IMG/VR virus record: IMGVR_UViG_3300046543_000062
Span: 1-22,423 of that record
Origin: a virus
Reading direction: 5' to 3' (one strand)
DNA length: 22,423 bases
In this document: one piece after another, positions 16,284 through 22,423 of the stretch
How positions within the stretch are numbered: the first letter of the stretch is position 1
How the letters are laid out: each line of letters starts with the position of its first letter
Program-made: the position numbers and the translations under genes
Notes under the pieces: generated by a model
The model's input: only the letters and a program-made list of their open reading frames with translations
Database searches by the model: none
What the model was told of the DNA's origin: nothing

Positions 16284-16304
16284 AAGGTGCCACGGGAGAA
16301 ACTG

Positions 16305-16601
16305 TTAGACCGATGCGATACCGAACCAGCCGTAATCGCCGGTGCTCATCGCAGTAGCCGGCGACGTGTACGAACCGCCCGACGCCGTCGCGAGGAACGT
16401 CGACGGCGCCACCGTGCATGCGGTCGTTGAAGCGGTGATCGACGCATTGGCCTTGGCGAAGACGTAGCGCTTACCGTCGCTGCCAAAGACCTGCTCGCCG
16501 AGGTTGACGGGAATCTGGCGAGCGCCCGACGCGATGTCGGTTGCCAAGATCGTGTTGATCAGATCGAAGCCGATCTGCGGAGTTACGGAAAAGACGGGCA
16601 T
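16305..16601 (-). CDS. 98-aa protein following the major capsid protein (possible head decoration)
   Basis: The gene has SD AAGGAG, 5 bp before ATG 16601, and starts 9 bp after the capsid stop, inside the capsid-terminator block, so it is probably made at high level. The sequence is mostly beta-like with Gly, Thr and Ala (e.g. GSDGKRYVFAKANASITAS). Size and position suit a capsid decoration or stabilising protein; no specific family could be named. Confidence 0.65.
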   Translation of the reverse strand: MPVFSVTPQIGFDLINTILATDIASGARQIPVNLGEQVFGSDGKRYVFAKANASITASTTACTVAPSTFLATASGGSYTSPATAMSTGDYGWFGIASV

Positions 16602-16610
16602 GATTGCTCC

Positions 16611-17576
16611 TTAGGCGATGAGAACGCCACTGAACTGCGGTCCACGGGAGGTCAGGTTGCCGGCCCAGCCAATCAATTTGCTAACCGCATCTTGGTTGAC
16701 TGCCTGACGCTCGCCGCCGATCGGCACGAAGTTACGGTCACGGTGCGGCCGGAACGAGATGTACTTCGTGTTGAGACCCCACATGTGATTCGCCGTCGCG
16801 TTGGCGCCGATACCGCCGTCAAGCACAACGTCAGCCGCCATGCCGCCGCCGTAGAACTTCAGTGCGGGGAAGCCTGCGCCGGCGAGCTTCGTATTGCCAT
16901 CGCTCATGACGCGCTGCTGCGCCTGCATCGATGCGACATACATCGAGTAGTAGTTGTTGTCCGCAACGAACAGGTCCATACGATCACGACCGCGAACCGC
17001 CTTCAGGGCGAGCTGCGTCATGTAGTTCTGGATGTTCGCTGCCGAGACAGCAGCACCACCGTTCGTCGTGCCCGAGAACACCTGCGATTGCCAGAAGGCG
17101 AACGATGCGCGGTTGATACCGCCATACGTGCCCGAGGTCGGCGCATCCGGAACAGCCGCAGCCAAGCCGGTGATGTTCTTGCCGCTGTTGCCCGTACCAT
17201 CGAGGTAGATGTCGGCCGCAATACGGTTGATCAGCTGCGCTTCAGCAATGTCCATGCGCGAATCGAGCAGGTCGATGATCGCTTCTTTCGACGAGTTCTG
17301 AAGCATTTCCAGACCCGAGATGGTGACAGCCGCTGCGTACTGCTGGATCGAGAACTGAGCCGCCGAAATCGGGCTGTTCGGCGCGATGTTCAGGACTTCG
17401 TAACCCGAGTACGAATTGACGTTGGTCGTCGTCGCGTCGGTGTACATGACTTCTTCCAAAATCACGTTACCACCGCCGAACGGACGGACATTCCCACGCT
17501 CACGCAGAACCATGAGCAGGGCGTTGTTGTTTGTTACGTTGTCAGCGAGTTCGCCGCTACGACTCTGAATGGTGGT
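16611..17576 (-). CDS. Major capsid protein, exon 2 (codons 14-334 plus stop)
   Basis: Major capsid protein with HK97-like character: SGELADNVTNNNALLMVLRE..., then GGNVILEEVMYTD, and the C-terminal GGERQAVNQDAVSKLIGWAGNLTSRGPQFSGVLIA. A naive start at ATG 17513 gives 300 aa, but in-frame sequence continues upstream to TTIQSRSGELADN at 17576, and the frame hits a stop at 17586-17588. The missing first 13 codons are at 18441-18479, separated by a group I intron. Joined, the protein is 334 aa, a normal size. It lies between the scaffold and the 98-aa protein. The protein name comes from its family pattern and position; exon joining is inferred from the frame and intron rules. Confidence 0.88.
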   Translation of the reverse strand, partial: TTIQSRSGELADNVTNNNALLMVLRERGNVRPFGGGNVILEEVMYTDATTTNVNSYSGYEVLNIAPNSPISAAQFSIQQYAAAVTISGLEMLQNSSKEAIIDLLDSRMDIAEAQLINRIAADIYLDGTGNSGKNITGLAAAVPDAPTSGTYGGINRASFAFWQSQVFSGTTNGGAAVSAANIQNYMTQLALKAVRGRDRMDLFVADNNYYSMYVASMQAQQRVMSDGNTKLAGAGFPALKFYGGGMAADVVLDGGIGANATANHMWGLNTKYISFRPHRDRNFVPIGGERQAVNQDAVSKLIGWAGNLTSRGPQFSGVLIA

Positions 17577-18440
17577 CAGACCTTGTTATCGCACCGGCTC
17601 TTTATCCAGTGCTTCACCATATTCCTATGGTGCTCAGACTATGTCATCACTATCCCGATGTTCTGGGTAGGCAGGGCGCTCGTGGGTTCGTTACTGCTTT
17701 CGCTCGGAACCTAGTCGTTACACGTTCCGCACCCCTCAGCCTTTCGGCCTGCATGTGCGGCTTCGCTCGGCGTTGCCCGTTCTGGGTTTTCACCGAATTC
17801 ACCCTGTTTTACATCGCCTTCCTGGTGCTATAATATCTCTATTACGTACTCCTACAAACCCATGAAACCCGGCAAAAAACCATTCGTCGAGAAGGTCTGC
17901 CCCGCATGCGGAGTGACCAAGCCGCGCTCTGAATACTACAGGAAGGGCGAGACGGTCAGCCATAAATGCAAACCGTGTTCGCTCGCTGCTATCCGCGAAC
18001 GCGCGCCCAAGTACATCGGAAAGTATTCCGAGTACCAGAACGAATGGCGCAAGCAGAAGTATTCGACCGAGCCTGACTACCGGGAAAAGATCGCCGAGCA
18101 GAAAAAGGCTTGGCGCGCCGGGCGCATCGAAGAACTGAATGCGAAGCGGCGTTTCCGGTGGGCCAATGATCCTTACGATCCGGCCCGCAAGTACTATCGA
18201 CGAAAGGACGTGAAAGACCGCACCCCGAAATGGGTCGACCTCACAGAGATCCTAGAGTTTTATGCTAAGTGCCCCAAGGGTTACGAAGTTGATCACATCG
18301 TCCCCTTGAAGGGTTTGATCGACGGACGCCCCGTTTCTGGGCTTCACGTCCTTCACAATCTTCAATACCTCACGGCAGCGGAAAATCGGAAGAAGTACAA
18401 CAGAATTACGGAAGAGACACTACAGCTTTCAGATTTCTTA
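17577..18440 (-). ncRNA. Group I intron (864 nt) inside the major capsid gene
   Basis: Exon 1 ends GCU and the intron ends in G (...GUCUG), the group I rule, and removal restores frame and a family-like capsid N-terminus. P1: exon 1 CAUCGCU (18447-18441) pairs with GGCGAUG (17818-17812), 7 bp with U-G at the splice site. P4: CGGUG (17795-17791) with CGCCG (17772-17768). P5: CCC (17786-17784) with GGG (17778-17776). P6: CCGCAC (17760-17755) with GUGCGG (17732-17727), inside it a GAAA-capped stem. P7: GACUA (17716-17712) with UAGUC (17641-17637), in the contexts AACGACUA and AUAGUCUG, as in the T4 td intron. P9: CACCAUA-GGAA-UAUGGUG (17632-17615). The HNH gene fills the P1 loop. The subgroup looks IA-like. 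P3, P8 and P10 were not resolved. Confidence 0.9.
17808..17834 (+). promoter_or_regulatory. Intron-borne extended -10 promoter for the HNH gene
   Basis: TGCTATAAT (17826-17834) is a perfect extended -10 box; TTTACA (17808-17813, 5/6 match to TTGACA) lies 15 bp upstream. The start would be near 17841, giving a leader of about 20 nt. The -35 box overlaps the internal guide sequence (17812-17818) on the other strand. No clear SD precedes ATG 17862, so translation may be weak. Confidence 0.6.
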
Positions 18441-18485
18441 AGCGATGATGTCGCTGATTGCTCCATTGGCGAATGCCATGTGTAG
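17862..18485 (+). CDS. HNH homing endonuclease, antisense inside the capsid intron
   Basis: A 207-aa protein. Two CxxC knuckles (Cys13/16 and Cys36/39) form an N-terminal zinc ribbon; a basic helical linker of about 90 residues follows; the HNH fold shows Asp144-His145 (VDHIVPLKG), Asn166 in LHNLQYL and Asn175/Asn180 in ENRKKYN. It probably cuts intronless capsid genes at or near the splice junction and so spreads the intron. Unlike most phage intron endonucleases it is encoded opposite to the host gene. Residues 194-207 are encoded by the antisense of capsid exon 1, and its stop codon abuts the capsid SD. Start 17862 is the first ATG of the frame, with no obvious SD. Confidence 0.88.
   Translation: MKPGKKPFVEKVCPACGVTKPRSEYYRKGETVSHKCKPCSLAAIRERAPKYIGKYSEYQNEWRKQKYSTEPDYREKIAEQKKAWRAGRIEELNAKRRFRWANDPYDPARKYYRRKDVKDRTPKWVDLTEILEFYAKCPKGYEVDHIVPLKGLIDGRPVSGLHVLHNLQYLTAAENRKKYNRITEETLQLSDFLSDDVADCSIGECHV
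18441..18479 (-). CDS. Major capsid protein, exon 1 (13 codons)
   Basis: On the minus strand AGGAG (18490-18486) then 6 bp and ATG at 18479, 21 bp after the scaffold stop, where the capsid gene should begin. It encodes MAFANGAISDIIA, followed in the unspliced RNA by an immediate UAA. Joined to exon 2 it gives ...SDIIA-TTIQSRSGEL, the normal start of this capsid family as I remember it. Without splicing only a 13-residue peptide would be made. Confidence 0.85.
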
Positions 18486-18500
18486 CTCCTATCAGTGAGA

Positions 18501-19559
18501 TCAAATACGGCTTGCGGTTGCCTGGTCGAAGGATTCTTCCAGTGCCGCTCGCCGTCCTTTCGGTGCCCCGCCTGTCGTTGCCGCGAGTGCGCCGGGTGTG
18601 GCCGTTCGCGTGCTGACTGCGTTCGCTTTGGCTGCTTTCGCTGCCTTATCCGCCTCGATCCGACGGTTCTTCTCAGCTGCATCGCGTTGTGTCGCCTGAT
18701 GCTTCGTGAAAAGTTCGTCGTTCAAGCGGAGCGCCTTCGAATAGGCGCTATCAAGATCCGTAGCCATGCCCGCTTGTAGCAGGCGCTGCATCTCCGGTCC
18801 CAATTGGTCTACAAACGGATGCGATGACCTGAAGTTCTCAACTTCGGCCACCGCAGCCGCCTGAATCTGTGCGTGTTGCTGGTTCTGATACTGCGACATC
18901 TGGTTTTCCAGATCGCGTGCGCGCTGTTGCGCTGCCATCACGTTCGGATCGATGTGGTGCTGCATGTGCTGCGGCAATGCCGCGCTCTGCTGCAACATCT
19001 GCTGGAGTGGAATGCCGACCGCATGAGCCACATTCACCAGCGTCTGAATCTTCGTCGCCTCGTCGCCGGTCGCAAGCAGCTTGCGCGTGTACAGCAAGTC
19101 GCGGACGACGACTTCCGGCTGAACGCCCTGCTGCCGAAGCTCGTCCATGTGCGGCTGGATCGATTGAACGATCGGCTCAACCTTCGCGCGGTAGTCATCG
19201 AACCCGCGCTGGCTTTCCTGCTCGCGCTGATGGATGTACTTCGCTACTTCCGGGTCGAGCTTGTCCCAATGGGCGCGCTGATCAGCCTTCCACGACTTCG
19301 GCGGCTCGGGGCGCTCTGTTGCTACCGGCTGCGCCTCGACGCCTGCCACAGCCTCCGCAGATGGCGCCGCAGGTGCTTTCGGAGCGAACCGACCAGACTC
19401 GTCACGCGACCGGCCTTCGTTCTCGACCGGCTCAGCGCTGATGTTCTCGACGCTCGGCGCATCAACCACAACCTCATGCGTCACTTCGGCTGGCGTGTCC
19501 GTTACTGACTGGTCGATCGCTTCCAGCGCTTCGGCTAAATCTTCTCTGCGGGTTCCCAT
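18501..19559 (-). CDS. Scaffold-like head protein
   Basis: A 352-aa protein. An acidic, disordered N-terminus (about 1-80), a Pro/Ala-rich part, a helical middle starting about residue 90 (KSWKADQRAHWDKLDPEVAKYIHQ), a Gln-rich coiled coil around 200-245, and a basic Ala/Lys C-terminus (e.g. KAAKAAKANAVSTR) that could hold a coat-binding helix. Together with its place between portal and capsid genes this fits an assembly scaffold. SD CGGAGAAACC before ATG 19559; the leader CCACGGAGAAA also precedes the 198-aa gene. Confidence 0.75.
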   Translation of the reverse strand: MGTRREDLAEALEAIDQSVTDTPAEVTHEVVVDAPSVENISAEPVENEGRSRDESGRFAPKAPAAPSAEAVAGVEAQPVATERPEPPKSWKADQRAHWDKLDPEVAKYIHQREQESQRGFDDYRAKVEPIVQSIQPHMDELRQQGVQPEVVVRDLLYTRKLLATGDEATKIQTLVNVAHAVGIPLQQMLQQSAALPQHMQHHIDPNVMAAQQRARDLENQMSQYQNQQHAQIQAAAVAEVENFRSSHPFVDQLGPEMQRLLQAGMATDLDSAYSKALRLNDELFTKHQATQRDAAEKNRRIEADKAAKAAKANAVSTRTATPGALAATTGGAPKGRRAALEESFDQATASRI

Positions 19560-19573
19560 GGTTTCTCCGTGGC

Positions 19574-19921
19574 TTATTTAAGCGCGTTCACTTGGTCGAT
19601 GATCTTTTGCTTACGCGCCTTCTTTGACTCGGGCGCAAGGTCGATCTTTTCTTTGGGCTTCAGGTACTTCGTTTCATTGCCAATCTCGATGCAGTTGTGC
19701 GCCTTCAGGTGCGCGCGGTGGTGCGATCGAGATGTGATCATTTCGCCGGTGATCATCGACTTGTAGGGCGACATATCGGCCGCCACGAATGGAGCGCTGA
19801 CGACACGCTGCACTGCGCCGCCGCATTCACAGTCAGGGATTCCCAAATCGCGTTCGGCAACAGAGCGATACACGGCATCGTCCCTGCCGCAGGACTGGCA
19901 TTTCGTGGCGTAGAGAGGCAT
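19574..19921 (-). CDS. Zinc-ribbon protein, FmdB-like N-terminus
   Basis: A 115-aa protein. The N-terminus MPLYATKCQSCGRDD with CxxC, followed by CEC-GG and VQRVVSAP, resembles FmdB-type zinc-ribbon proteins. The C-terminus is Lys-rich and helical (KKARKQKIIDQVNALK). It lies between portal and scaffold, where many related phages carry a similar small zinc protein; its role is not known. Start ATG overlaps the upstream stop by one base (TGATG). Confidence 0.7.
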   Translation of the reverse strand: MPLYATKCQSCGRDDAVYRSVAERDLGIPDCECGGAVQRVVSAPFVAADMSPYKSMITGEMITSRSHHRAHLKAHNCIEIGNETKYLKPKEKIDLAPESKKARKQKIIDQVNALK

Positions 19922-20109
19922 CAGTTATTGATCTTGTGCAATTGAATCGGAAGCGAGTAAAACTCGTATTCCGCGTCCTTTTCTGGACACGCTAGCATGT
20001 GACACGAGGCCACGTATTTATGGCACTCGTATTCCGATGGCGTCTTTATCAACATTGCGCTTCCGCACACTCCGCAACGCAATGACGGGATGTAATAGGC
20101 GTATTTCAT
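19921..20109 (-). CDS. Small cysteine-rich protein (62 aa) after portal
   Basis: MKYAYYIPSLRCGVCGSAML begins the protein; Cys pairs CGVC and later C-H/C residues (ECHKYVASCHMLAC) suggest a compact zinc knuckle. It starts at the portal stop (ATGA overlap) with SD GAGGA, so it is translated with portal. No family recognised. Confidence 0.65.
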   Translation of the reverse strand: MKYAYYIPSLRCGVCGSAMLIKTPSEYECHKYVASCHMLACPEKDAEYEFYSLPIQLHKINN

Positions 20110-22316
20110 TCCTCGCTCCCTGACTTTGCCGCGCTGATCTGCGCTGCGTCTAGCGTGGTTTCAGCGGAGATTTCCGCGACTTCGATAGCGCGGGCATTGT
20201 TCAGATGGGCGATGAGCACTTGCATCTGCGCCTGCATTTCAGCCTTCTGCGAGTCGAGCATCATGCGCATCTGCTCCAGGCGCTGCTCCTGCTCGGCTTT
20301 CATCTGGTCGCGATGCATTTCAAGCACTTGCTCTTGCGTCGCCTGACGCGCTTGTGCTTCCTGCTCGGCATTGGCCGTCTGTTGCGCGAGATGCGCCTTC
20401 AGCATTTCAAGCTGGCCTTGCTGCTGCATCTTGGCCTGCTCAATCTGGTTGCGCCCCTGCTCCATCTGCATGTCGATTTGCGCGCCAGCCTGCTTCTCTT
20501 GGATGCGCGCTTGCGATTCGGCCTGCACCTTCTGAATCTCGATCGGAGGCGGCTTGGGTTGTCCGGCCTGCGCCTGAATCTGCTTAGTCAGCGTCTCCGC
20601 GGCGTTGTCGATCATCCCTTCGAGCGTCTTTCCTGCCTTGAACGCCGATACGCCAAACTTGAGGATTTCGACCAGCACGGGCGCCAATTCAGGCGTCGTC
20701 TGAGCGGCAGGAACGGCCTGCTGAAGGAACTTGCTGACCATCTCGACGAATTCAATACGGTCTTGCTTCTGCGCATCCTCGTCGATCTGCACGAGCGAGT
20801 CTGCGTCCACCTCAATGCGGAACGAGCGCAGCACCTTGTTGCGCAGCATCTGAAGCGCTTGGGGCACGAGCTGCCGATCTTCTGGCAGCAGTTGAGCGGC
20901 CGACGCCATCTGCAGAATGGTCTGATCGCTGAACTTGCCGCAAATCACCTGTGCTTTCAGACGGAGCAGTTCAGTGGCGTAGATCGCAACATCTTCCTGC
21001 GTCGTGCGCAACCGCACCGCACCGAAACGCGCCTTGATGCCCTGCGCCGTCGCTGTCTCTGCTGCGTCCGTCTCGCCGCGCATGATGTCAGCAATGCCAG
21101 TCAGCGCGTAAATCTGCTGCACAACGTTCTCGCGTGCCTCGAATGCAATCTGTAACGCCTGCGCGATCGGGCCAAGGTCAATGATGTCGACTGCGCCCTT
21201 CAATCCGCCCTTCTCAGCGAACGCCGCGAAGCTCTTGACCGGGATCAGGTCATTGTTGCCCGTCTCCGTGAACAACCGCTGCAATTCCTTGAACTCAGCG
21301 TTATATACGCCGCGTACTTTGAGCGCCTTGATCAGCCCGTCGATGCGATCGCTGATGACATCAAGCTCGTTCGCCTGGTCCTGATATTGGATGAAGTCAG
21401 GGACCGGAACGAGCGTATCGCTGGTCGTCGTGCCGAGCAGCGGCTTCGGGCACGGGAAGAAGCCTTCCAAATCCAGCGGATCGGATTTTTCGTCGAGGAT
21501 AGACCCTAGTTTTTCATGCAGCCATACCGCGTTTTGCGTCGTCTTGTCCCAAAGTTCAACGATGCATGCCTGCTTGTTCGCGGTCTGAGCAGACGGCATG
21601 CGTGACTTGCCGTAGTTCTCCGCTGGATTGCCTGCATCCATCGGAATACGCATCGCCGTTTCTTCACCGAACCGCGCGCAAAGGTCCGCATACGACATGT
21701 AGACTTTGCGCCATACGCATGTCACTTCTTCCCATGTGCGCGCGACCGAATGACCAAAGTCCTTCCAGTGCACGTAGTCAACGGGCGCGGTCTCATCGTC
21801 CAACTGTTCAAGCGGAGCATCCTCGGAGATTTGGGCAGCACCGGCGCCTTCAATGACCGCAGGGTCGTCGCCTTGCTCTTCGTCCGACGAGATCGGCTCT
21901 TGAATGCTCGTCTTCGGCTCATATCGGACCCACGCGATGCCACGACCGCCAAGAAAGCGATCCTGGACGCTGTTCTTCATCGCCTCCCGGTAATCCGGGT
22001 AATGGCGCACTTCAAATTCCAGCGCTCTTTCAAGTAGGAGTGAAGCCACACGCCCGACAGGGTCGCTATCTCTGAAACGACGGGATACGTCTGGCTGTGG
22101 TAGACGACTGAAGGTTGCTGGAACCAGTGTCTGTACGTTGGCCCATAGGATGTTGAAGCGTGCAGATTCGCTGCCATAGGTATATTCCTTCGCGTCGTCG
22201 CGATATCGCTTGACGATCTTGCCTGTGCGCTGCGTCCATTTATCGAACGCCTTGTCGTAGGCCGTGATGTAGCCTAGGTAGCGCTCTACCTCGGGCGAAC
22301 GCGTTGGTTGTGCCAT
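20106..22316 (-). CDS. Portal protein
   Basis: A 736-aa protein, the usual size for P22-like portals. The N-terminal half shows portal features: FNILWANVQTLVPATFSRLPQPDVSRRFRDSD (about residues 50-80) and the crown/wing region with WVRYEP and VDYVHWKDFGHS. The middle (about 370-420) has IADIMRGETDAAETATAQGI, a motif typical of this portal family. The last 143 residues are a Gln/Glu/Met-rich coiled coil, like the barrel of P22 portal. It would form the dodecameric vertex that takes up DNA and carries the neck. The start ATG overlaps the preceding stop (TAATG). Confidence 0.9.
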   Translation of the reverse strand: MAQPTRSPEVERYLGYITAYDKAFDKWTQRTGKIVKRYRDDAKEYTYGSESARFNILWANVQTLVPATFSRLPQPDVSRRFRDSDPVGRVASLLLERALEFEVRHYPDYREAMKNSVQDRFLGGRGIAWVRYEPKTSIQEPISSDEEQGDDPAVIEGAGAAQISEDAPLEQLDDETAPVDYVHWKDFGHSVARTWEEVTCVWRKVYMSYADLCARFGEETAMRIPMDAGNPAENYGKSRMPSAQTANKQACIVELWDKTTQNAVWLHEKLGSILDEKSDPLDLEGFFPCPKPLLGTTTSDTLVPVPDFIQYQDQANELDVISDRIDGLIKALKVRGVYNAEFKELQRLFTETGNNDLIPVKSFAAFAEKGGLKGAVDIIDLGPIAQALQIAFEARENVVQQIYALTGIADIMRGETDAAETATAQGIKARFGAVRLRTTQEDVAIYATELLRLKAQVICGKFSDQTILQMASAAQLLPEDRQLVPQALQMLRNKVLRSFRIEVDADSLVQIDEDAQKQDRIEFVEMVSKFLQQAVPAAQTTPELAPVLVEILKFGVSAFKAGKTLEGMIDNAAETLTKQIQAQAGQPKPPPIEIQKVQAESQARIQEKQAGAQIDMQMEQGRNQIEQAKMQQQGQLEMLKAHLAQQTANAEQEAQARQATQEQVLEMHRDQMKAEQEQRLEQMRMMLDSQKAEMQAQMQVLIAHLNNARAIEVAEISAETTLDAAQISAAKSGSEE

Positions 22317-22423
22317 TATTTCACCAGGCTAGAGCTTGACCACGGGGCATTCTGTTGGCCAATCTGGATATTCAATCCGAGAGACGGGCCGTAGACATTC
22401 GCGCCGCTGTGGAACAGACGAAG
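22316..22423 (-). CDS. C-terminus of an unidentified upstream gene (partial)
   Basis: The last 35 codons of a minus-strand gene, ending in SSLVK and TAA, with the stop overlapping the portal ATG. In this phage layout a terminase large subunit often precedes portal, but the 35 residues seen (LRLFHSGANVYGPSLGLN...) are not enough to confirm it. The coupling to portal shows it belongs to the same operon. Confidence 0.5.
   Translation of the reverse strand, partial: LRLFHSGANVYGPSLGLNIQIGQQNAPWSSSSLVK

Noticed and set aside
16692-17714. 340-aa plus-strand ORF across the capsid gene
   Set aside because: It is antisense of the capsid exon and intron end; no family-like sequence, no SD, and the opposite strand is clearly coding.
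17577-17820. Group II intron or intein instead of group I
   Set aside because: No domain V hairpin or GUGYG start, no reverse transcriptase, and the frame has stop codons so an intein is impossible; U/G splice borders and P7 fit group I.
17577-18440. Capsid gene as a pseudogene broken by HNH insertion
   Set aside because: The reading frame and N-terminus are restored exactly at positions obeying group I rules, and an intron core is present, so a functional intron explains it better.
20205-21155. 316-aa Leu/Arg-rich plus-strand ORF
   Set aside because: Shadow of the portal coiled coil; composition bias only.

Overview
The window looks like the structural and lysis half of a temperate, short-tailed (podovirus-like) phage, most likely a prophage of a Burkholderiaceae bacterium (Burkholderia/Paraburkholderia type). 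That host call rests on high GC, codon usage and protein style, and is inference. Almost all genes lie head to tail on the minus strand, with ATGA or TAATG stop/start overlaps and gaps of a few bases, so the phage reads right to left.

From the right edge: the end of an unidentified gene (22316-22423), portal (20106-22316), two small cysteine-rich proteins, a scaffold-like protein (18501-19559), the major capsid protein (split; see below), a 98-aa protein, a terminator, small head-module genes, a head-tail adaptor-like protein (14493-15413), a beta-propeller-like tail hub (12693-14492), a GNAT-type protein, an S74 self-cleaving fibre/needle protein (10634-12250), three large low-complexity proteins that resemble DNA-ejection or internal virion proteins (5888-10633, one with a muramidase-like domain), a second terminator, a tail fibre (4327-5763, TTG start) with a 45-aa companion, then a lysis cassette (membrane protein, GH24 endolysin, 3TM-type holin). 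At the left end are two plus-strand accessory genes (SGNH-hydrolase lipoprotein, GIY-YIG nuclease) and a minus-strand tyrosine integrase cut by the window edge.

The main discovery is in the capsid gene. Its ORF appears to start at an internal ATG (17513), but reading back gives in-frame family-like sequence to 17576. The true SD, ATG and first 13 codons lie 864 nt upstream, at 18441-18479, just after the scaffold gene. The 864 nt between (17577-18440) behave as a group I intron: exon 1 ends in U, the intron ends in G, a 7-bp P1 with U-G at the splice site can form with an internal guide at 17812-17818, and P4, P5, P6, P7 and a GNRA-type capped P9 can be drawn. Exact removal restores MAFANGAISDIIA-TTIQSRSG and a 334-aa capsid protein. 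An HNH homing-endonuclease gene (17862-18485) lies in the P1 loop on the opposite strand, with its own extended -10 promoter overlapping the guide sequence. Its reading frame runs out of the intron, across capsid exon 1 in antisense, and stops at the edge of the capsid Shine-Dalgarno. The result is a self-splicing intron with an antisense endonuclease interrupting the most highly expressed gene of the phage.

No tRNA, CRISPR or insertion sequence was seen. No stretch over 300 bases lacks a gene or the intron; the largest gap, 790-1053, holds the paired repeats and the divergent int/GIY-YIG leaders.
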